Assembly: GCA_963712995.1 (NCBI GenBank)
Contig: CAVQKH010000025.1
Span: forward strand, 293,996-357,995
Source of the DNA: GCA-003244245 sp963712995
Lineage (GTDB): Bacteria > Actinomycetota > Actinomycetes > Mycobacteriales > Pseudonocardiaceae
Reading direction: 5' to 3'
DNA length: 64,000 bases
The position numbers and the translations under genes are program-made. The notes beneath the pieces were generated by a model that saw nothing but the letters and a program-made list of their open reading frames with translations, did not search any database and was not told the origin of the DNA. How positions within the stretch are numbered: the stretch's first letter is position 1; each line of letters opens with the position of its first letter. Below are positions 1 through 9,926 of this stretch, piece by piece.

Positions 1-215
1 AGGTTCCGGTCGAGGTGCGGGCGGTGCGCTCCACCACCCTCGCGCTGCGCTGGCTGATCATTTTCTCCCGGCAGCGCAGGGAGAAGACCATGGTGGATCG
101 CTTGATGAACGAACTGCTCGACGCCAGCAACGGCCTCGGGGCGAGCGTGAAACGCCGCGAGGACACCCACAAGATGGCCGAGTCCAACAAGGCTTTCGCG
201 CACTACCGCTGGTGA
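1..215 (+). CDS. rpsG: 30S ribosomal protein S7, C-terminal part (partial at window edge)
   Basis: The frame is open from the first bases to a TGA at 213-215 and gives about the last 70 residues of S7, including the stretch REKTMVDRLMNELLDA and the terminal HYRW typical of the family. S7 nucleates assembly of the 30S head by binding the 3' domain of 16S rRNA. The gene sits 52 bp before fusA, the usual str-operon order rpsL-rpsG-fusA-tuf. The N-terminal part lies outside the window. Confidence 0.96.
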   Translation, partial: VPVEVRAVRSTTLALRWLIIFSRQRREKTMVDRLMNELLDASNGLGASVKRREDTHKMAESNKAFAHYRW

Positions 216-267
216 CGCGACCACGGTTTAAAACAGACACCGTCAAGACAGCTAGGGATGAGTTCTC

Positions 268-2364
268 GTGGCACGTGAAGTGCTGACCGACCTCGCCAGG
301 GTCCGCAACATCGGGATCATGGCGCACATCGACGCGGGCAAGACCACCACCACCGAGCGGGTCCTGTTCTACACCGGGATCAACTACAAGATCGGTGAGG
401 TGCACGACGGCGCGGCCACGATGGACTGGATGGAGGAGGAGCAGAAGCGCGGCATCACCATCACCTCCGCCGCGACCACCACCTTCTGGAGCGATCACCA
501 GATCAACATCATCGACACGCCGGGCCATGTCGACTTCACCGTCGAGGTCGAACGGTCGCTGCGGGTACTCGATGGCGCGGTCGCGGTCTTCGATGGCAAA
601 GAAGGCGTCGAACCCCAGTCCGAGACGGTGTGGCGGCAGGCCGACAAGTACGACGTCCCGCGCATCTGCTTCGTCAACAAGATGGACAAGCTCGGTGCGG
701 ACTTCTACTTCACGGTGCGGACCATCCGGGAGCGCCTGGGCGCCATCCCGCTGGTCATCCAGCTGCCCATCGGCTCCGAGTCCGACTTCCAAGGTGTCGT
801 CGACCTGGTCGAGATGCGCGCGCTGACCTGGCGAGGGGAAGTCCAGAAGGGTGAGGACTACACCGTCGAGGCGATCCCGGCTGTCCTGGCCGAGGCGGCC
901 AGCGAGTACCGCGAGAAGCTCATCGAGGCCGTCGCCGAAGCCGATGACGAGCTCATGGAGCTCTACCTCGGTGGCGGGGAACTGAGTATCGAGCAGATCA
1001 AGGCGGGTATCCGCAAGCTCACCGTGAGCAGCCAGGTCTATCCGGTGCTGTGCGGTTCGGCGTTCAAGAACAAAGGCGTGCAGCCGATGCTGGATGCCGT
1101 GATCGACTACCTGCCCTCGCCGCTGGATGTGCCGCCGGTGACGGGTCTGCTGCCCGACGGCCGCACCGTGATCCGGGAACCCTCGATCGAACAGCCGTTC
1201 TCCGCGCTGGCCTTCAAGATCGCCGCGCACCCGTTCTTCGGGAAACTGACCTACATCCGTGTCTACTCCGGCCGGATCGCCGCGGGCTCGCAGGTGATCA
1301 ACTCGACCAAGGAGCGCAAGGAGCGCATCGGCAAGCTGTTCCAGATGCACTCCAACAAGGAGAACCCGGTCGACGAGGCGCGAGCCGGTCACATCTACGC
1401 GGTGATCGGGCTGAAGGAGACCACCACGGGTGACACCCTGTGTGACCCGCATGCGCCGGTCATCCTGGAGTCGATGACCTTCCCGGAGCCGGTCATCCAG
1501 GTCGCCATCGAACCCAGGACCAAAAGCGACCAGGAGAAGCTGGGCATCGCCATCCAGAAGCTGGCCGAGGAGGACCCCACCTTCCAGGTCAAGCTCGATG
1601 ACGAGACCGGTCAGACGATCATCGCCGGGATGGGTGAGCTGCACCTCGAAGTGCTGGTGAACCGGATGCGCAGCGATTTCAAGGTCGAGGCGAACATCGG
1701 CAAGCCGCAGGTGGCCTACCGGGAGACGATCCGCAGGACGGTGGACAAGCTCGAATACACCCACCGCAAGCAGACCGGTGGCTCCGGTCAGTTCGCCCGG
1801 GTGATCGTCAGGCTGGAGCCGCTGCAGACCACCGATGGTGCGCTCTACGAGTTCGACAACAAGGTCACTGGCGGGCGGATCCCCAAGGAGTACATCCCTT
1901 CGGTGGACTCCGGGGCGCAGGACGCCATGCAGTACGGCATCCTCGCGGGCTACCCGCTGGTTGGGCTGAAGGTCACCCTGCTCGATGGCGCCTACCACGA
2001 GGTGGACTCCTCCGAGATGGCCTTCAAGATTGCCGGATCGATGGCGCTCAAGGAAGCGGCGCGCAAGGCCGGCCCGGTGATCCTGGAACCGATGATGTCG
2101 GTCGAAGTGACCACGCCTGATGACTACATGGGCGATGTCATCGGAGACCTCAATTCCCGGCGGGGTCACATCCAGCAGATGGAGGAACGCAGCGGTTCTC
2201 GCGTCATCAAGGCGTTGGTGCCGTTGTCGGAGATGTTCGGATACGTCGGTGACCTGCGGTCGCGTACCCAGGGTCGGGCGAACTACACGATGCAGTTCGA
2301 TTCCTACGCTGAGGTCCCGACCAACGTGTCCAAGGAGATTATCGCGAAGGCGACGGGCGAGTGA
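268..2364 (+). CDS. fusA: Elongation factor G
   Basis: The 698-aa product is full length for EF-G, the GTPase that drives ribosomal translocation. Visible motifs are the P-loop AHIDAGKTT near residue 20, the switch region RGITITSAA, the G3 motif DTPGH and the G4 motif NKMDK, followed by the domain II-V sequence through RTQGRANYTM. The GTG start at 268 is preceded by a weak AGGGA at 254-258 and is chosen because MAREVLTDL is the usual N-terminus in this group. It follows rpsG and precedes tuf by 126 bp, as in the str operon. Confidence 0.98.
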   Translation: MAREVLTDLARVRNIGIMAHIDAGKTTTTERVLFYTGINYKIGEVHDGAATMDWMEEEQKRGITITSAATTTFWSDHQINIIDTPGHVDFTVEVERSLRVLDGAVAVFDGKEGVEPQSETVWRQADKYDVPRICFVNKMDKLGADFYFTVRTIRERLGAIPLVIQLPIGSESDFQGVVDLVEMRALTWRGEVQKGEDYTVEAIPAVLAEAASEYREKLIEAVAEADDELMELYLGGGELSIEQIKAGIRKLTVSSQVYPVLCGSAFKNKGVQPMLDAVIDYLPSPLDVPPVTGLLPDGRTVIREPSIEQPFSALAFKIAAHPFFGKLTYIRVYSGRIAAGSQVINSTKERKERIGKLFQMHSNKENPVDEARAGHIYAVIGLKETTTGDTLCDPHAPVILESMTFPEPVIQVAIEPRTKSDQEKLGIAIQKLAEEDPTFQVKLDDETGQTIIAGMGELHLEVLVNRMRSDFKVEANIGKPQVAYRETIRRTVDKLEYTHRKQTGGSGQFARVIVRLEPLQTTDGALYEFDNKVTGGRIPKEYIPSVDSGAQDAMQYGILAGYPLVGLKVTLLDGAYHEVDSSEMAFKIAGSMALKEAARKAGPVILEPMMSVEVTTPDDYMGDVIGDLNSRRGHIQQMEERSGSRVIKALVPLSEMFGYVGDLRSRTQGRANYTMQFDSYAEVPTNVSKEIIAKATGE

Positions 2365-2490
2365 GCGTCGAAGCAAGGAGCGGAAGACCCTGACGGCGCT
2401 CCGCGCGAGACCACCTGACAGCATGCCGCATACATCAGGACCGCACGTGGTCCAGCGGATTAAGAGAACGAGTCCAGGAGGACGAGACCA

Positions 2491-3684
<1,194 letters not shown>

Positions 3685-3693
3685 GCTGACGTT

Positions 3694-3739
3694 CTCGTGA
3701 GTGGCGTTCGGTGCTATCACGCCGTTTTCCGCTCACGAG
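3694..3739 (+). terminator. Hairpin after tuf
   Basis: CTCGTGAG (3694-3701) pairs with CTCACGAG (3732-3739). Inside it GGCG (3703-3706) pairs with CGCC (3720-3723), and a TTTT run follows at 3725-3728. It begins 9 bp after the tuf stop, which fits a terminator for the fusA-tuf unit. The stem is interrupted, so read-through is possible. Confidence 0.45.
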
Positions 3740-3747
3740 GGCATCGC

Positions 3748-3775
3748 CCAGTTCGGGGCCTGAGTCCCGAACTGG
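3748..3775 (+). promoter_or_regulatory. Second perfect inverted repeat between tuf and rpsJ
   Basis: CCAGTTCGGG (3748-3757) and CCCGAACTGG (3766-3775) form a 10-bp perfect stem with an 8-nt loop. No T-run follows. Together with the preceding hairpin it fills the 294-bp gap (3685-3978) that must also hold the S10-operon promoter. It could be a terminator of the kind without a U-tract, or a leader structure of the S10 operon. I see no confident -35/-10 pair in this gap. Confidence 0.4.
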
Positions 3776-3978
3776 TACGATTGCCCATCGGCCCGCTCGG
3801 CGGCTCCCTGGTTCGTAGCGGTGGGCACTCCCTTCTGATCTGCGCGAGCCAGCTGGTCGACGGGCGCGACACACCCGACCGCGGGGACCGGTGGGCGCAG
3901 CGGTGTGAGACAGGGTTTTGAGACAGGCCAGGGGCACGAGAAACAAGCGGCACGAGACTGACAGGACGGCAAGCCACC

Positions 3979-4284
3979 ATGGCGGGACAGAAGATCCGCA
4001 TCCGGCTCAAAGCCTACGACCACGAGGCAATCGATGCTTCCGCGCGCAAGATCGTTGAGACGGTGACGCGCACCGGTGCCCGGGTCGTCGGACCGGTGCC
4101 GCTGCCGACCGAGAAGAACGTGTACTGCGTCATCCGCTCCCCGCACAAGTACAAGGACTCGCGGGAGCACTTCGAGATGCGCACGCACAAGCGGCTGATC
4201 GACATTCTCGATCCGACGCCCAAGACGGTGGACGCGCTGATGCGCATCGACCTGCCGGCCAGCGTCGACGTCAACATCCAGTGA
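3979..4284 (+). CDS. rpsJ: 30S ribosomal protein S10
   Basis: The 101-aa product matches S10 over its whole length, with the conserved start MAGQKIRIRLKAYDHE and the loop EKNVYCVIRSPHK. S10 is in the 30S head and, in other bacteria, also serves NusG/NusB antitermination. It opens the S10 operon; its stop is followed 11 bp later by the rplC ATG. Confidence 0.97.
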   Translation: MAGQKIRIRLKAYDHEAIDASARKIVETVTRTGARVVGPVPLPTEKNVYCVIRSPHKYKDSREHFEMRTHKRLIDILDPTPKTVDALMRIDLPASVDVNIQ

Positions 4285-4295
4285 GGCCTCAGGAC

Positions 4296-4976
4296 ATGAC
4301 AGCGACTGGTTCGGAACATCAGAACAGCAGGACTGTGCGGGGGATTCTGGGCACCAAACTTGGCATGACCCAGGTCTTCGACGAGAACAACCGGATCGTC
4401 CCGGTGACCGTGGTGGCGGCCGGGCCGTGTGTGGTGACCCGGATCCGTACCGAGGACAAGGACGGCTATCCGGCGGTGCAGCTGGCCTACGGGGCCATCG
4501 ACCCGCGCAAGGTGACCAAGCCGGTGGCCGGGCACTTCGCTGCGGCGGGTGTCACACCGCGACGTCACCTCGTCGAGCTGCGCACCGCCGACGCGGCGGA
4601 CTACGAGGTCGGCCAGGAGCTCACCGCCGAGCTGTTCGACGCCGGAACGGTGGTCGACGTGGTGGGCACCAGCAAGGGCAAGGGCACCGCCGGGGTGATG
4701 AAGCGACACGGTTTCGCCGGTCTCGGGGCCAGTCACGGCACTCAACGCAAGCACCGCTCGCCGGGCTCGATCGGGGGCTGTGCCACCCCGAGCCGGGTGT
4801 TCAAGGGCACCCGGATGGCCGGCCGGATGGGCAACGTCCGAGTGACCACCCAGAACCTCACCGTGCACCGCGTCGAGGCGGAGGCGGGCCTGTTGTTGAT
4901 CAAGGGTGCGTTGCCGGGCCCGAAGGGTGGCCTCGTGTTGGTCAAGACGGCGGCGAAGGGCGGTGCGCAGGGGTGA
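4296..4976 (+). CDS. rplC: 50S ribosomal protein L3
   Basis: L3 starts 50S assembly together with L24. The signature KGILGTKLGMTQVF-like segment and the GGCATPSRVFKGTRMAGRMG loop are present. Three in-frame starts exist: GTG 4281, ATG 4296 and GTG 4335. I chose ATG 4296 (226 aa) because GAGG at 4283-4286 lies 9 nt upstream. GTG 4335 would give the more usual compact N-terminus but has poor ribosome-binding spacing. The end overlaps the rplD start. Confidence 0.93.
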   Translation: MTATGSEHQNSRTVRGILGTKLGMTQVFDENNRIVPVTVVAAGPCVVTRIRTEDKDGYPAVQLAYGAIDPRKVTKPVAGHFAAAGVTPRRHLVELRTADAADYEVGQELTAELFDAGTVVDVVGTSKGKGTAGVMKRHGFAGLGASHGTQRKHRSPGSIGGCATPSRVFKGTRMAGRMGNVRVTTQNLTVHRVEAEAGLLLIKGALPGPKGGLVLVKTAAKGGAQG

Positions 4977-5638
4977 GTCCAGAAACGAGAGTTGTCGATA
5001 TTCGGACTCCGGAGGGCTCGATCGCCGGTACGGTGGAACTGCCCGGGGAGATCTTCGATGTGTCGGCGAACATTCCGCTGATGCATCAAGTGGTGGTCGC
5101 CCAGCTGGCGGCTGCCCGGCAGGGCACCCACAGCACCAAGACCCGGGGTGAGGTTCGCGGTGGCGGCACCAAGCCCTACCGGCAGAAGGGCACCGGGCGA
5201 GCCCGCCAGGGCTCCATCCGAGCCCCCCAGTTCACCGGCGGTGGCGTCGTGCACGGCCCGGTGCCGCGGGACTACAGCCAGCGCACCCCCAAGAAGATGA
5301 AGGTCGCCGCACTGCGCGGGGCGTTGTCCGACCGGGCCCGTGAGGGTCGGATACATGTGGTCACCACGGTTGTCTCGGGTGATGCCCCGTCCACCAAGGC
5401 GGCTCGGACGTTCCTTACTGCGTTGGCGCCCGAGGGCACCAAGTTGCTGGTCGTGATCGGTCGTGCGGAGGAGGCGAGTCGCACCAGCGTGCGCAATCTG
5501 GCCGCGGTGCACGTGCTGAGTCCGGATCAGCTCAACACCTACGACGTGCTGGTCAACGACGAGGTGGTGTTCACCGCGCAGGCCCTGCAGGTTTTCCTGG
5601 GTGCGCGCGGTCACGCCGAGCAGGAGGCGGCCCGATGA
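4973..5638 (+). CDS. rplD: 50S ribosomal protein L4
   Basis: The 221-aa product carries the L4 globular core and the extended loop GGGTKPYRQKGTGRARQGS that lines the exit tunnel. The frame is open far upstream over rplC; the GTG at 4973 is taken as start because it overlaps the rplC stop as GTGA and yields the normal length. It ends with an ATGA overlap into rplW. Confidence 0.94.
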   Translation: MSPETRVVDIRTPEGSIAGTVELPGEIFDVSANIPLMHQVVVAQLAAARQGTHSTKTRGEVRGGGTKPYRQKGTGRARQGSIRAPQFTGGGVVHGPVPRDYSQRTPKKMKVAALRGALSDRAREGRIHVVTTVVSGDAPSTKAARTFLTALAPEGTKLLVVIGRAEEASRTSVRNLAAVHVLSPDQLNTYDVLVNDEVVFTAQALQVFLGARGHAEQEAAR

Positions 5639-5934
5639 TTCCCGACCCGCGTGACGTGATCCGCAAGCCGGTGATCTCGGAAAAGAGCTACGGGTTGTTG
5701 GAGCAGCAGAAGTACACCTTCCTGGTCGCTCCGGACGCCAACAAGACCCAGATCAAGATTGCTATTGAGAAGATCTTCGGAGTGCAGGTGCTCAGCGTCA
5801 ACACCCTCAACCGCCCGGGTAAGCGCAAGCGCACCAAGTTCGGCTACGGCAAGCGCAAGGACACCAAGCGGGCGATCGTGACGTTGTCCCCGGAGAGCAA
5901 ACCGATCGAGATCTTCGGCGGACCGGCCGCGTGA
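5635..5934 (+). CDS. rplW: 50S ribosomal protein L23
   Basis: The 99-aa product has the L23 pattern DVIRKPVISEKSY near the N-terminus and the loop GKRKRTKFGYGKRKDTKRA. L23 sits at the exit tunnel and docks trigger factor and SRP. Its ATG overlaps the rplD stop (ATGA), so translation is likely coupled. Confidence 0.97.
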   Translation: MIPDPRDVIRKPVISEKSYGLLEQQKYTFLVAPDANKTQIKIAIEKIFGVQVLSVNTLNRPGKRKRTKFGYGKRKDTKRAIVTLSPESKPIEIFGGPAA

Positions 5935-5950
5935 GCGAGGACGGATAGAC

Positions 5951-6784
5951 ATGGGCATCCGCAAGTACAAGCCGACGACCCCGGGCCGTCGCGGCGCCAG
6001 CGTCGCCGACTTCGCCGAGGTCACCCGTGATCACCCGGAGAAGTCGCTGATCCGGCCGCTGCACGGCAAGGGCGGTCGCAACGCCCACGGCCGGATCACC
6101 ACCCGCCACCAGGGTGGCGGGCACAAGCGCGCCTACCGCTTGATCGATTTCCGGCGGGCGGACAAGGACGGCGTACCGGCGAAGGTCGCGCACATCGAGT
6201 ACGACCCGAACCGCACCGCGCGGATCGCCCTGTTGCACTACGTCGACGGCGAGAAGCGCTACATCATCGCTCCGGAGAAACTGCGCCAGGGCGATACTGT
6301 GGAGAACGGCTCGCAGGCCGACATCAAGCCGGGAAACAATCTGCCGTTGCGCAACATCCCGGTCGGCACCGTGGTGCACGCGATCGAGCTGCGTCCCGGC
6401 GGTGGCGCGAAGATCGCCCGTTCTGCCGGTGCCCGAGTCCAGCTGGTGGCCAAGGACGGTCCCTACGGCCAGCTGCGGATGCCCTCCGGTGAGATCCGCA
6501 ACGTCGATGTCCGGTGCCGTGCCACGGTGGGTGAGGTCGGCAACTCCGAACAGGCCAACATCAACTGGGGCAAGGCCGGTCGAATGCGTTGGAAGGGTAA
6601 GCGGCCCACAGTCCGCGGGGTGGTGATGAATCCGGTTGATCACCCGCACGGTGGTGGTGAGGGCAAGACCTCCGGTGGGCGTCATCCGGTGAACCCGGCG
6701 GGTAAGCCCGAAGGCCGCACCCGACGTCACAAGGCCAGCGACAAGCTGATCATCCGCCGTCGCCGCACCGGCAAGAAGCGCTGA
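5951..6784 (+). CDS. rplB: 50S ribosomal protein L2
   Basis: The 277-aa product is normal length for L2, a primary 23S rRNA binder near the peptidyl-transferase centre. The conserved segments HKRAYRLIDFRR, GGEGKTSGGRHPV and the preceding VDHPHGGG with its key histidine are intact. A GAGG at 5935-5938 lies 12 nt upstream of the ATG. Confidence 0.98.
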   Translation: MGIRKYKPTTPGRRGASVADFAEVTRDHPEKSLIRPLHGKGGRNAHGRITTRHQGGGHKRAYRLIDFRRADKDGVPAKVAHIEYDPNRTARIALLHYVDGEKRYIIAPEKLRQGDTVENGSQADIKPGNNLPLRNIPVGTVVHAIELRPGGGAKIARSAGARVQLVAKDGPYGQLRMPSGEIRNVDVRCRATVGEVGNSEQANINWGKAGRMRWKGKRPTVRGVVMNPVDHPHGGGEGKTSGGRHPVNPAGKPEGRTRRHKASDKLIIRRRRTGKKR

Positions 6785-6801
6785 GCAGGAGGGAGGAAGC
6801 A

Positions 6802-7083
6802 ATGCCACGCAGCCTGAAGAAGGGCCCGTTCATCGACGACCACCTGCTCAAGAAGGTGGACGCGCACAACGAGGCGGGCACCAAGCAGGTCATCAGGACC
6901 TGGTCGCGCCGCTCCACGATCATCCCGGACATGATCGGTCACACCATCGCGGTGCACGACGGCCGCAAGCACGTCCCGGTGTTCGTCACCGAGGCCATGG
7001 TCGGTCACAAGCTTGGCGAGTTCGCCCCGACCCGTACGTTTCGTGGACACGTCAAGGACGACCGCCGGGCCCGGCGCCGCTAG
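6802..7083 (+). CDS. rpsS: 30S ribosomal protein S19
   Basis: The 93-aa product begins MPRSLKKGPFIDDHLLKKV, the S19 signature, and contains RRSTIIPDMIGHTIAVHDG. S19 forms the head contact with S13 and bridges to 50S. An AGGAGGGAGGAA tract lies just before the ATG. Confidence 0.98.
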   Translation: MPRSLKKGPFIDDHLLKKVDAHNEAGTKQVIRTWSRRSTIIPDMIGHTIAVHDGRKHVPVFVTEAMVGHKLGEFAPTRTFRGHVKDDRRARRR

Positions 7084-7135
7084 CCAGCCGCTGACATGAC
7101 CTGCCCGAACCGAGAAGACTATGAGGTAGCAGCGC

Positions 7136-7576
7136 ATGGACACCCGTAACCAGGCCGGCGCGGAAGCCGCGCAGGAGCCTGCCCGCGTGCTGGCGCGGGC
7201 TCGGTATGTCCGCGTGACGCCGATGAAAGCGCGTCGGGTGGTCGATCTCATCCGGGGTCGCAGTGCGCGGGAGGCGCTCGCGGTGCTGGAGTTCGCACCG
7301 CAGACTGCCTCGGCTCCGGTGTCGAAGGTCCTGGCCAGCGCGATGGCCAACGCGGAGAACAACCTTGCGCTGGATCCGGACACGCTGGTCGTGTCCAGGG
7401 CATTTGTGGACGAAGGTCCCACGCTCAAACGCTTCCGTCCCCGAGCGCAGGGCCGGGCGTACCGGATTCGCAAGCGCACCAGCCACATCACCGTGGAGGT
7501 CGAGGCGGTGCCCGAACGTCGGAGCGCGGCCCGATCCCGGGGCAAGAAGGTCACCCAGACAAGGAGTGCCCGCTAG
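7136..7576 (+). CDS. rplV: 50S ribosomal protein L22
   Basis: The 146-aa product has the L22 core ARYVRVTPMKARRVVDLIRG and the tunnel hairpin FRPRAQGRAYRIRKRTSHITV. An N-terminal stretch of about 20 residues precedes the core, as often seen in actinobacteria. A GAGG at 7123-7126 supports the ATG. Its TAG overlaps the rpsC GTG by one base. Confidence 0.97.
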   Translation: MDTRNQAGAEAAQEPARVLARARYVRVTPMKARRVVDLIRGRSAREALAVLEFAPQTASAPVSKVLASAMANAENNLALDPDTLVVSRAFVDEGPTLKRFRPRAQGRAYRIRKRTSHITVEVEAVPERRSAARSRGKKVTQTRSAR

Positions 7577-8451
7577 TGGGTCAGAAGATCAACCCGCACG
7601 GCTTCCGGCTCGGTATCTCGACCGACTGGAAGTCCCGCTGGTATGCGGACAAGCAGTACGGGGAGTACGTCAAGGAAGACGTCGCGATCCGCAAGCTGCT
7701 CTCCAAAGGGATGGAGCGGGCCGGCATCGCCAAGGTCGAGATCGAGCGCACCCGCGACCGCGTACGGGTGGACATCCACACCGCTCGCCCGGGGATCGTG
7801 ATCGGTCGGCGCGGTGCGGAGGCCGACCGGATCCGGGGTGAGCTGGAGAAGCTGTCCGGCAAGCAGGTGCAGCTCAACATCCTCGAGGTCAAAAACCCCG
7901 AGGCGGAGGCCCAACTGGTGGCTCAGGGGGTTGCCGAGCAGCTGTCCAACCGGGTCGCCTTCCGGCGCGCGATGCGCAAAGCCATCCAGTCGGCGATGCG
8001 TTCCCCGCAGGTCAAGGGGATCCGGGTGCAGTGCTCGGGTCGGCTGGGTGGTGCTGAGATGTCCCGCTCGGAGTTCTATCGCGAGGGCCGCGTACCCCTG
8101 CACACGCTGCGGGCCGACATCGACTACGGCCTGTTCGAGGCCCGCACCACCTTCGGCCGGATCGGCGTGAAGGTCTGGATCTACAAGGGTGACGTGGTCG
8201 GTGGGCGCCGCGAACGCGAGATGGAAAGCTCTGCCAACGCTGCCGCTGCTGCGGCCGCCGCCAGGGCGCAGCCGCGGCGGGAGCGCCCGGCCCGGCGCCG
8301 ATCCGGCGCTGCCGGCACGACCGGGACCTCGACCGAAGCGGGTCGCGCCGCGGCGGCGGAGCTGGCCGGGACGGCCACTGAGACTCCCCAGCCAACGCTC
8401 AATGAGTCGATCACGAACCCGGCTGACACCGCAGCGCACGGGGAGGGCTGA
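7576..8451 (+). CDS. rpsC: 30S ribosomal protein S3 with Ala/Arg-rich tail
   Basis: The first 210 residues are a canonical S3: MGQKINPHGFRLGI, the KH motif IVIGRRGAEADRIR, and the C-terminal domain ending VWIYKGDV. A low-complexity tail of about 75 residues rich in Ala, Arg, Thr and Glu follows, making the protein (291 aa) longer than E. coli S3 (233 aa). Such tails are common in actinobacterial S3. The GTG start shares a base with the rplV stop. Confidence 0.97.
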   Translation: MGQKINPHGFRLGISTDWKSRWYADKQYGEYVKEDVAIRKLLSKGMERAGIAKVEIERTRDRVRVDIHTARPGIVIGRRGAEADRIRGELEKLSGKQVQLNILEVKNPEAEAQLVAQGVAEQLSNRVAFRRAMRKAIQSAMRSPQVKGIRVQCSGRLGGAEMSRSEFYREGRVPLHTLRADIDYGLFEARTTFGRIGVKVWIYKGDVVGGRREREMESSANAAAAAAAARAQPRRERPARRRSGAAGTTGTSTEAGRAAAAELAGTATETPQPTLNESITNPADTAAHGEG

Positions 8452-8454
8452 GAA

Positions 8455-8874
8455 GTGCTCGTTCCACGCAAGACCAAGCACCGCAAGCAGCACTCACCGG
8501 GTCGCTCCGGCATGGCCTCCGGTGGTACCCAGGTCAGCTTCGGTGACTTCGGTATCCAGGCCCTGGAGCCGGCCTACGTCACCAACCGGCAGATCGAATC
8601 CGCCCGTATCGCGATCAACCGGCACATCCGCCGGGGCGGCAAGGTCTGGATCACCATCTTCCCTGATCGCCCGCTGACCAAGAAGCCGGCGGAGACCCGG
8701 ATGGGATCCGGCAAGGGTTCGCCGGAGTACTGGGTGGCCAATGTGAAGCCGGGTCGGATCATGTTCGAGATGACCTATCCGAACCCCTCGGTAGCCCGCG
8801 AGGCGTTGCGCCGCGCGATGCACAAGCTCCCGATGAAGTGCCGGATTGTCAGTCGCGAGGGAGGGGACGGGTAG
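8455..8874 (+). CDS. rplP: 50S ribosomal protein L16
   Basis: The 139-aa product begins MLVPRKTKHRKQHSPGR and has GGTQVSFGDFGIQALE and GSGKGSPEYWVANVKPG, all L16 signatures. L16 helps organise the A site. The GTG start comes 3 bp after the rpsC stop. Confidence 0.98.
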   Translation: MLVPRKTKHRKQHSPGRSGMASGGTQVSFGDFGIQALEPAYVTNRQIESARIAINRHIRRGGKVWITIFPDRPLTKKPAETRMGSGKGSPEYWVANVKPGRIMFEMTYPNPSVAREALRRAMHKLPMKCRIVSREGGDG

Positions 8875-9120
8875 ATGGCCGCCACCACTGCGAGCGAGCT
8901 GCGCGAGCTCACCGACGACGAGTTGGAATTGCGGCTGCGCGAGTCCAAAGAGGAGCTGTTCAACCTGCGCTTCCAGATGGCCACCGGGCAGATGGACAAC
9001 AACCGCCGGCTGCGCATGGTTCGGCGCGACATCGCCCGTGTCTACACCGTGATGCACGAGCGTGAGCTGGGTCTGTCGGTGTCTCCGGACGCCGTTGCCG
9101 GAAATGAGGGTGCGGCATGA
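8875..9120 (+). CDS. rpmC: 50S ribosomal protein L29
   Basis: The 81-aa product shows the L29 helical hairpin: ELRELTDDELELRLRESKEELFNLRFQ followed after a gap by VRRDIARVYTVMHERE. L29 lies near the tunnel exit beside L23. The ATG follows the rplP stop directly; its own stop overlaps rpsQ as ATGA. (Only partial motif strings are relevant: DDELELRL and ELFNLRFQ.). Confidence 0.95.
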   Translation: MAATTASELRELTDDELELRLRESKEELFNLRFQMATGQMDNNRRLRMVRRDIARVYTVMHERELGLSVSPDAVAGNEGAA

Positions 9121-9461
9121 GCGTCACGGAGCGCAATGAGATGGCCCAGCCCGAAGGGCGGAATCAGGCGGCCCAGCCCGAAGGGCGGAATCAGGCGGCC
9201 CAGCCCGAAGGGCGGAATCAGCGGAAGGTCCGGGAGGGCTACGTCGTCTCGGACAAGATGAACAAGACGATCGTGGTGGCACTGGAGGACCGCAAGAAGC
9301 ACTCCCTGTACGGCAAGGTGCTGCGGTCCACCACCAAGGTGAAGGCGCATGACGAGGCCAACGTCGCCGGGATCGGCGACCGGGTGCTGCTGATGGAGAC
9401 CCGTCCGCTCTCGGCGACCAAGCGCTGGCGATTGGTCCAGATCCTCGAGAAGGCCAAGTGA
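9117..9461 (+). CDS. rpsQ: 30S ribosomal protein S17 with repeat-expanded N-terminus
   Basis: From about residue 38 the protein is a normal S17 (GYVVSDKMNKTIVV, then HDEANVAGIGDRVLLMETRPLS). Ahead of it lie three copies of the nonapeptide AAQPEGRNQ, encoded by perfect 27-bp tandem repeats at 9144-9221. The ATG at 9117 overlaps the rpmC stop; a second in-frame ATG at 9141 would still include the repeats. S17 binds the 5' domain of 16S rRNA; the extension would project from its N-terminus. Confidence 0.95.
   Translation: MSVTERNEMAQPEGRNQAAQPEGRNQAAQPEGRNQRKVREGYVVSDKMNKTIVVALEDRKKHSLYGKVLRSTTKVKAHDEANVAGIGDRVLLMETRPLSATKRWRLVQILEKAK
9144..9221 (+). repeat. 27-bp tandem repeat x 3 inside rpsQ
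   Basis: Units at 9144-9170 and 9171-9197 are identical, and a third at 9198-9221 is nearly complete before the sequence departs. The unit is a multiple of three, so the frame is kept and the copies add nine residues each. Confidence 0.95.
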
Positions 9462-9474
9462 TCAAGGAGTTGAC

Positions 9475-9843
9475 GTGATCCAGCAGGAGTCGCGGCTGCG
9501 AGTCGCCGACAACACAGGTGCCAAGGAGATTCTGTGCATCCGTGTGCTCGGTGGCAGCTCGCGTCGCTACGCCAGCATCGGGGACATCATCGTGGCTACC
9601 GTCAAGGAAGCCATCCCCGGCGCCAACGTCAAGCGGGGCGATGTGGTCAAGGCTGTCATCGTGCGCACTGCCAAGGAGAAGCGCCGTCCGGACGGCTCCT
9701 ACATCCGATTCGACGAGAATGCCGCGGTATTGATCAAGCCGGACGGCGAGCCGCGGGGTACCCGGATCTTCGGTCCGGTCGGCCGGGAGCTGCGGGACAA
9801 GCGATTTATGAAGATTATCTCGCTGGCCCCGGAGGTGTTGTAA
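9475..9843 (+). CDS. rplN: 50S ribosomal protein L14
   Basis: The 122-aa product is standard length and begins MIQQESRLRVADNTGAKEI, with the signature GDIIVATVKEAIPG and RFDENAAVLI. L14 contacts 16S rRNA in an intersubunit bridge. The GTG start has AAGGAG at 9464-9469. Confidence 0.98.
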   Translation: MIQQESRLRVADNTGAKEILCIRVLGGSSRRYASIGDIIVATVKEAIPGANVKRGDVVKAVIVRTAKEKRRPDGSYIRFDENAAVLIKPDGEPRGTRIFGPVGRELRDKRFMKIISLAPEVL

Positions 9844-9926
9844 CACATGAGAGAGCAGGGCGAGCGAATCATCGGACACAGCAGGCTGGTGCCTCATGTG
9901 GCCGACGACCGGAGGGAGTCGGGCGC

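Noticed and set aside
3918..3946. TTGAGA as a -35 box for the S10 operon
   Set aside because: No acceptable -10 hexamer lies 16-18 bp downstream.
4427..4972. Long upstream extension of the rplD frame
   Set aside because: It overlaps rplC entirely in another frame; the GTG at 4973 gives the normal L4 length and junction.
9534..9926. Upstream extension of the rplX frame over rplN
   Set aside because: The KOW protein begins at 9927 behind a clear ribosome-binding site; the rest is out-of-frame rplN.
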